Shown here: positions 13,601 through 24,543 of the stretch, piece after piece
How the letters are laid out: every line of letters starts with the position of its first letter
Position numbering within the stretch: position 1 is the first letter of the stretch
NCBI RefSeq assembly: GCF_024868665.1
Contig: NC_079898.1
Coordinates: 24,558,839-24,622,838, forward strand
Reading direction: 5' to 3'
DNA length: 64,000 bases
Origin: Triplophysa rosa
Lineage: Eukaryota > Chordata > Actinopteri > Cypriniformes > Nemacheilidae
Notes under the pieces: generated by a model
What the model was told of the DNA's origin: nothing
What the model saw: the letters and a program-made list of their open reading frames with translations, nothing else
Databases searched by the model: none
Program-made: the position numbers and the translations under genes

Positions 13601-13994
13601 TTCAAGGGATACTTCACCCAAAAATGAAAATTCTGCAATCATTTACTCACCTTCGAGTTCCAAATCTGTATAAATTGCTTTGTTCTGATGAACACAGAGA
13701 AAGATATTTGGAAGAATGCTTATAACCAAACAGATCTTGCCCCCCATTGACTCCCATAGTAGGAAAAAAACAATGGTAGTCAAAAGTGTCCCAGAACTGT
13801 TTTAAAAGAACATTCTTTAAAATGTCTTCTTTATTCTTTAAAAGTAATTTTTCCTATTATGGGAGTCAATGGGGGGCAAAATTAATATAAAATATAAAAT
13901 AAATATTCTTCCATATATCTTTCTCTGTGTTCATCAGAGCAAAGAAATGTATACAGACTTGGAACAACTCGAGGGTGAGTAAAGTATCCCTTTA
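13601..13994. mobile_element. TTAA-type palindromic MITE, full-length copy
   Basis: A 394-bp near-palindrome. The left end is CAAGGGATACTTCACCCAAA and the right end is GTGAGTAAAGTATCCCTTTAA. The inner inverted segments AAAGATATTTGGAAGAATGC and the TTCTTCCATATATCTTTCTC mirror, and the pair TTGACTCCCATAGTAGG / CCTATTATGGGAGTCAA, would fold into a long hairpin. This is one of the most complete copies in the window. Confidence 0.85.
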
Positions 13995-14220
13995 ATGCTG
14001 CTTAGTTTCACATTGTAAATATTCGACATATCGCCCAGCCCTTTGTGTACGTGCGTGTTTAGTAATAGCAACAGAATGAATGTGTCCGCACATGCTCCGT
14101 GTGAGAGGCAGATCTGTTTGTGTTTTCATCAAAGTTGCCGAGAAGAAACAAACGCGTGCGAGTTGAAATCTTACACTGGAGTTACATTACACAAGAACAG
14201 AGATGAACTACACTTGTCAG

Positions 14221-14242
14221 CGTGTGTGTGTGTGTGTGTGTA
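14221..14242. repeat. TG microsatellite
   Basis: A run of about ten TG dinucleotides followed by TATA. Confidence 0.9.
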
Positions 14243-14639
14243 TATGCCGATATCTTTGAAATCTTTCTTTAATTGCTGACAGTGACAGAAAGTACCAGTG
14301 TTTCACATGAAGTGTCTGTTACAGATGTGTGTGTTTATCTCTAGTGTGTAATGCACACGCACACAACTGTCTCGCTCGCATACTCCAATCGTTGCGTAAG
14401 TTTAAAATAATATACTTCGTGTGTGTGTGTCACACTACGCTGAACTGCCAATTTGACAGGCAAATAATTCCTGTTTGCTATCATACTGAAATGAGATAGT
14501 TGTTACAAGCTAATCGTTTCAACACAGACACATGTACGAGACATGTATATATTCAACAAGATATTTACATCTTCCAGGATATATGTCAGTGGAGCGTGCG
14601 CATGCAAAACTCGTCGCAATGCTGCTTGGCCGTTGTGCG

Positions 14640-14712
14640 CCGTGGTGTCGCTAAGTAGTTGCAAGGGCGTTGTGGGTGTTTACTATGGTGTCGCTAAGTA
14701 GTTCCTAGTGAG
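14640..14712. repeat. short tandem duplication, about 43-bp unit
   Basis: TGGTGTCGCTAAGTAGTT occurs twice (about 14643 and 14686) with a GCAAGGGCGTTG spacer. It resembles the GTTGCTAAG-type tandem repeats common in cyprinids. Confidence 0.6.
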
Positions 14713-15837
14713 GTTAGAAGGTTGTTTTCGTAGTCTGTGATATTGTGGATTCCGGGCATCACAAAATACCACCATTGGCAGTAATCGTGATATTAACCAT
14801 GATTATCGATATTGAGTTAATATTACATATATAATGATAGCGTAAGTAATTCAGTGCCAGTATCTGGTTGATGCTTTAACATGGGTTGGTTTGTGGTGCA
14901 GGTGTTGGTTTTGCTCCCTTTTAACATTTTGCCATAAGAGCCACAATGGTTACAGCCTCTCTCTCCCTTTTAGTGTGATTCATTGGCCAGAAAACACAAA
15001 ATAAACCAAATTAAAGATGAAATTGACAGATAACGTCATTTATTCGTTGAATTTCAATAGCTATTGTGATTATTTTCATTATTAAGATTTCTTGGCCACA
15101 ATAATGGTGTAGTGAAAATCTGATATTGTGACTTTGGTTTCATCTTGTAATGTAAATCTATAAGGTTTTCGTCAGAACAAGTGAGATTCCGTGGCAACCC
15201 TGCACCATCTGAGCTCTCACGTGGAGGTGCACAGTGAAGTTTAGGATTAGAAATCTGAACAAACTTCTAGCTCCGAGCATGAGAAACAGCGACGCTCGCC
15301 CTAGCAAACAGCACTAAATACACGCTGTTTCCAGTCTGTCTCTCGAGTTTTCGCCACACAATGATAAATTCTTCCGTATAAATGCTCTTATTGAGGCCAC
15401 AGCTGGTGGTTCTGCTGAAGAAAATAAACATCTCACTCAAATATTTTGATTGGCCGATATACAACGTCAATAACAGTTAGACAGAGTTCTGCTGCTATTA
15501 AACCAGCGTGTCGCAGACACAGTGTGTTTGTGTGTGGCTATAAACAGCACAATATGTGGGCAACCGGGAGCGTATTTTGCTTGTGCATGAGAGCCTCAGT
15601 GTATATTCTGTGTTGATGTTTCCATTGGCCATCAATTCATCTGTTCACACTGAACTCAGATGTGCTTCAAGATGTGCCCAATCACAGCCATTCTGGACGT
15701 GATTGTACAGTTATGTGGATTGTGGTTTTAAGGTGGGTGGGAATATCCAGTGCGATGTCCTAAACATAGAGACTAAAGGTTACGCCAATATTATAATTAT
15801 TATTGTATAATAATGATTAGTTGTATTTAGTTTGAAT

Positions 15838-16182
15838 TAGGGCTGTCAAACGATTAATCGTGATTAATCGCATCCAGAATAAAAGTTTGTGTTTACATAA
15901 CATATGTCTATGTACTGTGCATATTCATTTTGTATTTATAAATACAAACACATACACAAGTATACATATTTAGGAAATATTTACATGTATTTATTTATAT
16001 TTACCAATAATTGAAATGATGTATAAATGTTTATTAATTTTTAGATTTTTCTTAAATACATGCATGGGTGTGTATGTGTTAATAAATACAAAATTATTAT
16101 GCACAGTACACAGATATATATTATGTAAACACAAATTTTTTTCCGGATGGGATTAATCGCGATTAATCTTTTGACAGCCCTA
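15838..16182. mobile_element. hAT-type MITE with 8-bp duplication
   Basis: A 345-bp element with inverted ends TAGGGCTGTCAAACGATTAA and the mirror ending GACAGCCCTA. Flanking 8-mers are GTTTGAAT (15830-15837) and GTTTTAAT (16183-16190), one mismatch, the expected hAT footprint. There is no coding capacity, and the interior is AT-rich with palindromic ATACA/TGTAT segments. Confidence 0.88.
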
Positions 16183-18238
16183 GTTTTAATGTACCCGTTT
16201 AAGTTTAAAGCTACAATTCATGACTTTTGCCTCAATATTGCCACCTCTGGTTGACACTTAAAATTGCAGGGTACTTTTCGAACTTGGATCTTTATGTGGT
16301 TTGAAGTCACATGATGCCAAACTGACTTTTCCCACAAAATCGGACACAACATCTCGGCAAAGAAATCATTATTATAAGCTTACTGTTGTGAATATGCGTA
16401 AGGTAAAAAGAGTGCAGATTCTTTGTTTATCAGTCTGGCTAGTGGCTAATAATATAACTATTTATATTTTATTTATATTATTATTCATTTATATTAATAT
16501 TTTATTGTATAAAAATTGTATTAAATAAGCAATTTGATGAATTTTTTTCAATTTAGCCAAACATTTATTTATAAGTAAATAAATAAATATTTATATTTGG
16601 CTAAATTTAAATGTGTAAATTTAAAAGTTATGACCTATTCAACCATTATTTAATTTAATAAAATGAATGTACATTAATTAATTACATAAGAAAAAAATGC
16701 TGTGAAAGCCAAATATTGGTTCTTCTACTAACCCAAAATAATACTGGCTAGACATATTTTTACCTTGCTAGCTAATGTTATTTACTTGTTATTTCTTTTG
16801 CTTGTTATCAGAAGTGATCTTCAGGGACTTTATTCTTCGTGTTAGTGTACCGGAAGTTTAGTTTTGGCCAAAAAAGCGTGCATGCACAGTAACGTTTGTT
16901 TATGTTGTCGCTTTGAAACGGTCCTTAACGTCACTTTATTTTAAGTGCATTCATTTAACCCACACTGTTTTAGTGTCATCTAAATACTGCTCCAGAAAAA
17001 ACAATTTGAATGCAGTTGGCTAGTACTCTCGCAGTTTAAAATAGTTAAACTAAAGTCAAACTACACATTAAGTAGGTCTTGATGAATTACAGCTTTAAAC
17101 ATTTGACAGGAAACTAAACTACAGATGGAAGAAGCGATGAAAGATGGGATGACAGAAAGGTTCAGTCTATGGTGAGAAAGTGTTGGATGGAGACTGTACA
17201 GGAGAGAGAGAGAGAGAGGCTGTATATCACTGAGTGGAAATGTAGGAAACTTTCCTCAGAACCATCAAAAATAAACACAACCACTATGAGGTCTGGCCTT
17301 CCTCTCAGATCCTTCGCCACACGTCCTTAAAACACGCAAACACCCGTGTAGCCTCAACCTGACCGCCCACAGTCACTTCACGCGGCAGCAAAAATAAGAA
17401 AAGCTAAACTCTCATTACTTTTGGGCTCACAGGTTTATATTTCTCTGTTGGTAAACAAAGTTTTACTAGATTCAAGGCATTTAACATTAAGGTTAATTTT
17501 TGTATAAATCACAAAATGGAACCTGTTTGAATGCGTTTAGTATGTGGCGTGCATGTGGCTACATAGGTTACATTTGGTTTTGCTGCAAAACAGGCCATCA
17601 AAAAAAACAACAACCACCTCACACACACCCTCATCCTGTGAAATGATCTCACACATGTGAAGGCCTTGATCAAACCGCACACACGCATGCACGTTCGTTA
17701 CTGTAATGCAACAAATAACTTCGTTAAAATCACACTCTTTCTTATACACACACAAAGTTTGTTGAAGATGAAGAGACCACAGTATCAGCGTTTGTATCTG
17801 TTAAACAGTGTGTCGCTATGCATGATCGCACGAGTGCGCACCACACACAGATCCATATCTCTTTATGTGTATACTTTGATTCTCTCAAATCAGTTTACTT
17901 ACTCGTCTGAAGCGTGCCGCTACGTGTTTGCGAATGCTAAAGTCTAATTCGTCTCCCCGGTCCTCGAACACAACAATGGTGCGTGTGTTTGTGGGACAGC
18001 ACCGTGTGTTTTGACAAATCTGTTGAATCAAGTCTGTGTTTGGCCTGAGAATTTTGTAATATAATACTTGTTTACAGTCAGCAGGAATCTGCTAACCTCC
18101 AGAATGATGCAACGGAGACACACTTTGCATCACTCAGGTGGTGTGATGGACCATCTAATTATACTGTGATAAATCACTGATTTAACAGGTCTATCTTACA
18201 CACGTCTGTCTGCAAACCCACACACAACACATAGCTGT

Positions 18239-18280
18239 CTGTGTGTGTGTGTGTGCGCATGTGTGTGTGTGTGTGTGTAT
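18239..18280. repeat. TG microsatellite, interrupted
   Basis: Two TG runs separated by CGCA. Confidence 0.9.
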
Positions 18281-19279
18281 ACAGATTTATATTATGAAGT
18301 TGGGCCTACATAAGAGAGAGCGAGCCAGCGCCCTGGGGTGAGTGATAATGTTAAAATTAGACATAACGGTACGTTTGGATTCATCGCACACACCTCTCAT
18401 AAAACACTTCAGATGTCTTCACAGGTTGCTTTTTGACGTGCTTCATTATGTTCTAAAAAAAATTTGGCCCTCACGGTTATAGTGGATAGAAACTACACTC
18501 ACACATACAAGCCTACAGCAGACACACAGTCTCCGACATTTAAAGCCGCGCTAATGTGTTTTGTCTGCTTCAGGTGTGTGTGACGGCTCTATGAAGAGAT
18601 AATTCTTCTCCTAATCCACCTGCAGATATGGATACCACACATACCTCGCTCGCTCAAACACACAAACATACACTTCTGATGTTGTATACGTTGCAAATCT
18701 CGCTGTGCAATGCACGGATGAGTTTGGTTGACTCGGTGGTTCATGTTTGCAGCATGTACGGTAAATCGCAGTGTTATGAAGGAATTTGAAAACATTGTTT
18801 TTAAACTAAATTTGACGTGGTGAACAATGTTGCATCACAGCCGAACTAGATGTTTTATACGTAGAATCGATTATGTAGAAAAGGACCGATGAGATTCCAC
18901 TGTGGGCGGGGCTGCCCAAAACGACACAATGGAAATTAAAGGGTGATATGTTTTTGCAACAGACGCACACGTGATGGTGTATGAGAACTGGTGGGCGGGG
19001 TGTGAAATCTGCCCGGGTGTGTGTCTGCTTGAAAGCAAATGGAAAGATAAACAGCTACCAGCGTGTATAGCGTGTGTGTACAGGTTTGGCAACACTTGTG
19101 AGGACCACATTTTTTTGAATACGTCCTCACAAAATTGTGAGACATCTGAAAAACTGGCCTGTGAAGGCATCGAGTTGGATCTCATCAGTTTGTCAAATCA
19201 CGTTTAACTGTTCTAGTGATGTCAGCAGGTTTGTGCGAGGATAGAAAATGTCATTAGACTGCGATGAAAATCATGGAGG

Positions 19280-19565
19280 CTTACATTTACATATACGCGT
19301 ATGGCAAACGGTTTTATCCAAAGTGACTGACAGAGCATTGAAGTTGTGCATTCTTACATTATCAAGTTGGCGTTACAAGTTTTAAATGTTTAAATGTATT
19401 TACTTATCTGATAAGTTACAGGAACTCGCCACTGTGCAAAATGTAAAATATTAAGTCCAAATGACTTGAAAAGCCTATTTGATTGTCAAATGTGTGTTTT
19501 CTGGGAATCGAACCCATGACCTTTGTGTGCTCCACCAATTGAAACGTGTGAAACAAACCCACGTA
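19280..19565 (-). mobile_element. tRNA-derived SINE with LINE-type tail
   Basis: Read on the minus strand, a tRNA-like head contains a B box (GGGTTCGATTCCC, 19503-19515) preceded by AATTGGTGGAGCAC. The 3' end at 19280-19330 resembles the common fish L2-type tail (GGATAAAA-like, then TATATGTAAATGTAAG). It lies less than 200 bp from the donor of the runx3 linker exon. Confidence 0.65.
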
Positions 19566-19736
19566 TTGTTGTTTTCTATCAGACGTCGCATTTAGGTCTG
19601 TACACATGTCTCAGAATGTATCTTCGCCCACTGTCACACACACAGACGTGGGAACTGAAATAGAGAAGGCTTGCTAGATTCCAGACTCTAAGGTGTGATG
19701 TGTCATCGCGTCTGACTGATCCAAATACACACACAC

Positions 19737-19889
19737 CTGGTATCTGTGAGGTGCCGGTGGGGCTGTAATGTGTTTGGTGCGGGCGGGCGGTCCCATTGCC
19801 AGGGTTGATTCTCATCCGTTGGAAGCGTTCGATGTCCCCGAGACGTTCTGAATACTGCTTGTGGGGGTCGTCTGGCTTCATGCGATGAC
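19737..19889 (-). CDS. runx3: runx3 post-Runt linker exon (153 nt)
   Basis: Encodes residues 176-225 plus the first base of codon 226. It begins with the basic HR that completes PREPRRHR (nuclear localisation signal), then MKPDDPHKQYSERLGDIERF, a clear relative of the RUNX segment with an FxxRLxELE-type pattern, then a diverged Pro/Thr/His/Ser-rich stretch ending TSQIP. The acceptor is ctccgcag before 19889 and the donor is gtgtgtgtg at 19736. The donor lies in a TG-rich run, so the exact 3' edge is a little less sure than the others. The exon is phase 1 at its 3' end, which fits both the 72-nt exon and the last exon. Confidence 0.9.
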
Positions 19890-20789
19890 CTGCGGAGCGA
19901 GAGAAAGATGAGTTCGGTAAAATCATTTGGATAAAGTCTTAGCAGGTAGCATAATGTCTGGCTGAAAATGTCGCCTGGTTAGGTAGCTCGCTTTGGCCTT
20001 TCAGACAGGGTTGCGTACTTGTTAGTTTGCATCAGACGTGACTCACGCAGCGTTTGATGATCCACAGAGGAAATCAGCAACGAAACCCGCTGAGAGTGTG
20101 TGTGGGGGGGTTATCACAGACAATGCGTTGCCATCCCACTTCAGTAGCCATTATAGACACACACCCCATCGCATGTGTGGCCTCTAATGGATGAGTTTAA
20201 TGTGACTATCAGTGATGTGTGTGAGGAACATGTGAACATTTTGTGGTTTTTAATGTGGAGTAATGGCTGGATTTGAATATTTCATTCAGATATAGAAAGG
20301 ATAGCAGACGCTGTGATATGGATTTTGTGTGTTCTTGCCCTCTCGTTCACCCGAGGGCAATACATCACTCTGCATTTTTTTGTTACCCCCGGGGTAATAT
20401 TTCTATTAGTTTATTGCTCCTTCCATTTGATGCCACTGTGTCTCTCTCTCTATCATGCGATTGAAATGGTAAATTGTCTTTTTTTATAGTTTGTTTATGA
20501 AGCAAGCACGCGTTCCCATAGGGGGAGAGACTCGCAAATTATTCTCATTAACGTCTCATTATTGTTATTTCTCCTAAACGGCAATAATTAAATGGAGGTT
20601 AATATGGACTTTTGATTAAACGTCTTCTGTCCGTGTCGCATGTTTGTGTGTGCTTCTGTTTCTCCCCCTAAGATCTTTTGTGAACCATTTGAGAAGCTGA
20701 TGAAGAGAAGGGGTTATGTGTGAGAAGTGACTTTTTGTGTTTTTTTTATTGTATTTCTGGTATTTTTCAATTGCACTTAATAGCCTTAT

Positions 20790-21148
20790 TATAGCTTAAA
20801 GTTTACCCAAAAATAAAAATTCTGTCACGAATTACTCACTCTCGAGTTGACAAATCTGAATAAATGTCTTTGTTTGGTTGAACACAGAGGAAGATATTTG
20901 GACGAATGCTTGTAAGCAAACAGTTCTTGGAACCCATTGACTACCATAGTAGAGAAAAATACAATAGTAGTCAAAAATGTCCCAGAACTGTTTGCTGTCC
21001 TACATTTTTCCAAATATCTTCTTTTGTGTTCAACAGAACAAAAAAACGTAATTTTTCCTAGCATGGTAGTCAATGGTGGCCAAGAACTCTTTGGTTATAA
21101 GCATTCTTCCAAATATCTTTCTCTGTGTTCATCAAAACAAAGAAATCG
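20790..21148. mobile_element. TTAA-type MITE, right end lost
   Basis: Starts AGCTTAAAGTTTACCCAAAA and includes the inverted pair ACTACCATAGTAGAGAAAAA / TTCCTAGCATGGTAGTCAA and repeated AAATATCTT motifs. The terminal GAGTAAATGATG end is missing. Confidence 0.75.
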
Positions 21149-21744
21149 GTCAAAGACGAAAAAGTTTTTAAGCATAAAAACAATAAGTGTAATACTGCCT
21201 TAAATTATTGTTGTTACAAAAATAAAACGTTTTCTGTTTAATTTAATAGCATTTTTGTAATATCATATTTTCATATTTTTAATATCATACATTTTCCCCT
21301 GATTTACAGAATATGCTAAAATGTCATTCAGTGTAACAATCTTGTCAGGCCTATTTACAACAAAAATCACTTTATGACATTAAAAGACTAATTACTTTCA
21401 CCCAAATGCTAATTCGTTGTAATTTTCCTTTTTTTTTAAATTTGCCACTATGCTAGATTTTGCCCATTTGTCAATAAGAATTTTTTACTCATTTAAAGCA
21501 CAATAAAGTGCAATATGCTCGCTTATTCTTTTATTTATTTTAATATGTGCAAGTCAGAATAAGCATGTTGTTTGTATTTATACATAAATATTGTGTTACA
21601 CTGAATGCCAATGTAACATTATTTCATCCAAATTTTGACATTTTATTCTCCAAAAACTTAGTTGAAACCATAAAGTACTTACATTTAATGTGCTTTCTAT
21701 GAACATAAAATCTTTCTTTTGATGGGGACATCTGGACACCCATT

Positions 21745-21810
21745 TATACAGATTTGCAACAACCCTTGAGGTGAGTAAATGATGACAACATTTTTATTTT
21801 TGCCTTCAAT
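21745..21810. mobile_element. TTAA-type MITE fragment
   Basis: Only a right end is present: TATACAGATTTGCAACAACC, then TTGAGGTGAGTAAATGATGA. It matches the family's end. Confidence 0.55.
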
Positions 21811-23317
21811 CTGCATTCTGCACTATCAAGTCCATATGTTCGGTGGTTTTAACGTTTCACTGTTTTCACTTTAAGTGGTGCTGGTTTCTCGGTCTGATCA
21901 TTTATCTCCTGTAATGACTATGTTTAAGTAAAGTAACTACAGAGTGCGCAATTCTCATTTTGACAAAAGTAAGACAGACCATAATCTAACCTGTAGTCCT
22001 TCACGTTAGCGCACTCTTAATAATCTTTGCCGTTTTAAAATGATACAGTTAAAATCGTTTGTAGCGTGGCCTCTCGTGCATGTGGACGGTTGTGGGGTCA
22101 AACCCCACGTTCAGTCACGCTGTCTGAATTATTATGGATGGATGAATATTTCATAGGTAAGGGGCACTTAGACAGGAATGTTGACGTTTTGTGAGAATGA
22201 TATCATAACCACAGGACACACACAGACACACTAATTACAGTGGATCGTCTCTCTTATACGCACACATACACACACCGCGGTCTGGACGGTCAAAACACAT
22301 GTTGTGGACAGTGCGTATCATGGATGTGTAAAGATAGGACCGTACACTTCCAGACTTTCTGAGGCCCACACTGCTCACTTCACACTCTCATAAGCTCACG
22401 CTACAGATCAACTGACTGATACGCCCTGCTTCCTTCCTTTCGCCTCATTCTCTCTTTCTCAGACCAGCAAAGAAAGAAACATATGTTCCCGTTTGGACAG
22501 ACTGAACACAAGCTCTTTTAGCTCCTGTGTGTGTGTGTTTGAGCAGGCCTGAAACCCGACAGTCGCTGTGGAGGACCAGACGTGTCACGGCGGCCACACT
22601 GTAAATATTTGTACGGGTGTCTATAAATGGGACTCGTAGGCACTTGATAACATTGTGGAGTTGATCTGCTGGTTTAGGTGAAACGTGCTTTAACTCGGAT
22701 GGCCGAAGGTTTTGGAACGGCCTCTGTGTGCGACTGCTGAGAGATAAAGGAATATTTCTGATAGATTGATTGAACCGCTGCCATTTTGCAGTGTTTGATA
22801 ATCATATCTTTAAAAAAATGTTTTTTTCCCAGTTGAGAACCAGTTCAGGCCTGAAAACCAGTACCGTTCTAGTTTTTCCTGCAACTGGTGCAGATGACAG
22901 TTGGTGGATGTGTGTATGTGTGTGAGAATAGGTGGTTGTTCAGGTGTGGAAGTGAGGCCTCAGATGAACGTTTGCTTCCGTAGTAACGAACGCTTCTACA
23001 TCTGCTAAGATCACCACACCTGGCTTCCTCTTGCTGTAACCATCCTTCAGTTTCTCCGTCTTATCTGTCTCTCTTTTTCTCCATCTGTTCTCTGTGTGAT
23101 GGCAGAAGTCAGTCCAGGGTGTCCAATCCCATCAGCCCAAGACGGGATGCGAGTCTGTGGCGAGTGTAAACGAAAATGCCGAACAGAGCTTCTATTCACC
23201 CCTGAACTTGACACCCTGTTCTTGAGATTTTTTTTACTTTCGTACTTCCCAATATTTATCATCAGCATTCAGAACGAACTGTTAGCCATACCCGATATTA
23301 GCAAGTGAACTTTGTAT

Positions 23318-23395
23318 TTAGAAGATGGCTTGTATGTCGTAGTTATGCGTAGCTTTGAGAACGGAAAGGTTGTTGGTTCGAATTCTGCAAGAAGC
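23318..23395 (+). mobile_element. possible tRNA-derived SINE head
   Basis: GGTTGTTGGTTCGAATTCTG resembles a tRNA B box in the setting of fish SINEs. Neither an A box nor a tail is clear. Confidence 0.35.
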
Positions 23396-24138
23396 GAGCT
23401 TTTATAGACCGTTTCATCTGACGCACGGGCCTGGCCCGAAGTTAAATTTTGGTCTGAAATTTTACTTTATAAATGAATTAAATATATTCACATTAAAAGT
23501 AATTGTAAAAGTAAAGTTATTGAATCTTTGCGGAGCTTTGCAACGTTTGTTTTCGTTGTTGCCGCTGAAACCATCTACTGTTGATCAGGCCCTTTTTTGT
23601 ATTTACATTTGGCGCATTCGTTTTTTCGCATTTGATGTATTGATTGAGCGCAAATCTGCAGACTTCCATTGAACCATGGTAAAACATTTTTAAGAGTACC
23701 ATAGTGTTCTTGCTGAAAGCAAAATGAAGTGTCGGCTGTTGTGTCCTTGATCAACACACTCGGGGTTCTTTCTACGGCGTCGTCCTTCTAAAACGTTCAC
23801 AGCACCAGTCTATGACTGCATGTGCGGTTACAAAAATTCCCCTGGTCATGCGATGACAAATAAATATTTTCTTCTGTTTGATCCTCGATTCACCTTTTGC
23901 ATTCTTTGTGTTTGTCTCCGGGGCAAGTTGGAGCAGGTGAGGTGAATAGCCCATATGAGTGAGACAGAGGCCACTGCTGTCATCTGTGTCTCTGTTGTTA
24001 ACATCTTTGTGCTTTTTCTGTTCAGGCCTTGAGTAGAAAAAGCAGGAAAAGAAGAAAGGGCGTAACAGCGCACATGTGTGTTTGTGGCTTTTGTGACTTG
24101 AGATATGTGTGTGTGCGTTTGTAGCGCGTTAGTATATA

Positions 24139-24543
24139 CACTACCAGGCAAAGGTTTGGACACACCTCGCTGAATGTTTCACATCATCTTAAAAAAACCC
24201 GAGGGTTAAAAGCTTGAAATAATTTTTGAACAATCATTTATTGAAAACTTTTTTCTTAAATTTAAAAAACAAACGGCATGATTTATTTTTAATGCATAAT
24301 TTGGATTGTATAGTGAAGAACAAGCAGCCAACAATTAAGCAAAGAATGGGAACTTCTTAAAAACAGCCAGGATGCACCATAAAGATGGTTTAAAGAATGC
24401 CCAGATTGTGCCAAGCTATTTTTTGTCACCACGCACTTCCCCATATTTGTGTCCAAGTTTTCATGACTTTACTTTCATTCTTAAATTGTAAAACACTAAT
24501 AATAAAAAACAAGCAGGTGCGTCCAACCTTCTGATTGATAGTA
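24139..24543. mobile_element. non-autonomous Tc1-derived MITE
   Basis: About 405 bp flanked by TA. The left end CACTACCAGGCAAAGGTTTG then GACACACC is mirrored, with mismatches, by GGTGCGTCCAACCTTCTGAT then TGATAGTA. There is no transposase frame. It belongs to a different Tc1 family from the 3371 element. Confidence 0.75.

Larger units (their letters stand above)
13186..19736 (-). other. runx3: runx3 intron between linker exon and 72-nt exon
   Basis: About 6.5 kb without recognised exons. Holds a MITE (13601-13994), TG repeats, short tandem copies (14640-14712), a hAT MITE (15838-16182) and a SINE (19280-19565). The 14.7-15.1 kb stretch has ATATTGTGA-type motifs that may be an old repeat, not resolved. 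Confidence 0.8.

Noticed and set aside
14740..15125. ATATTGTGA-type inverted words
   Set aside because: Suggest an old hAT-like MITE, but ends and target duplication could not be fixed.
22070..22115. Possible tRNA-like B box (GGGGTCAAACCCCA)
   Set aside because: No A box, no cloverleaf and no SINE tail; treated as chance.
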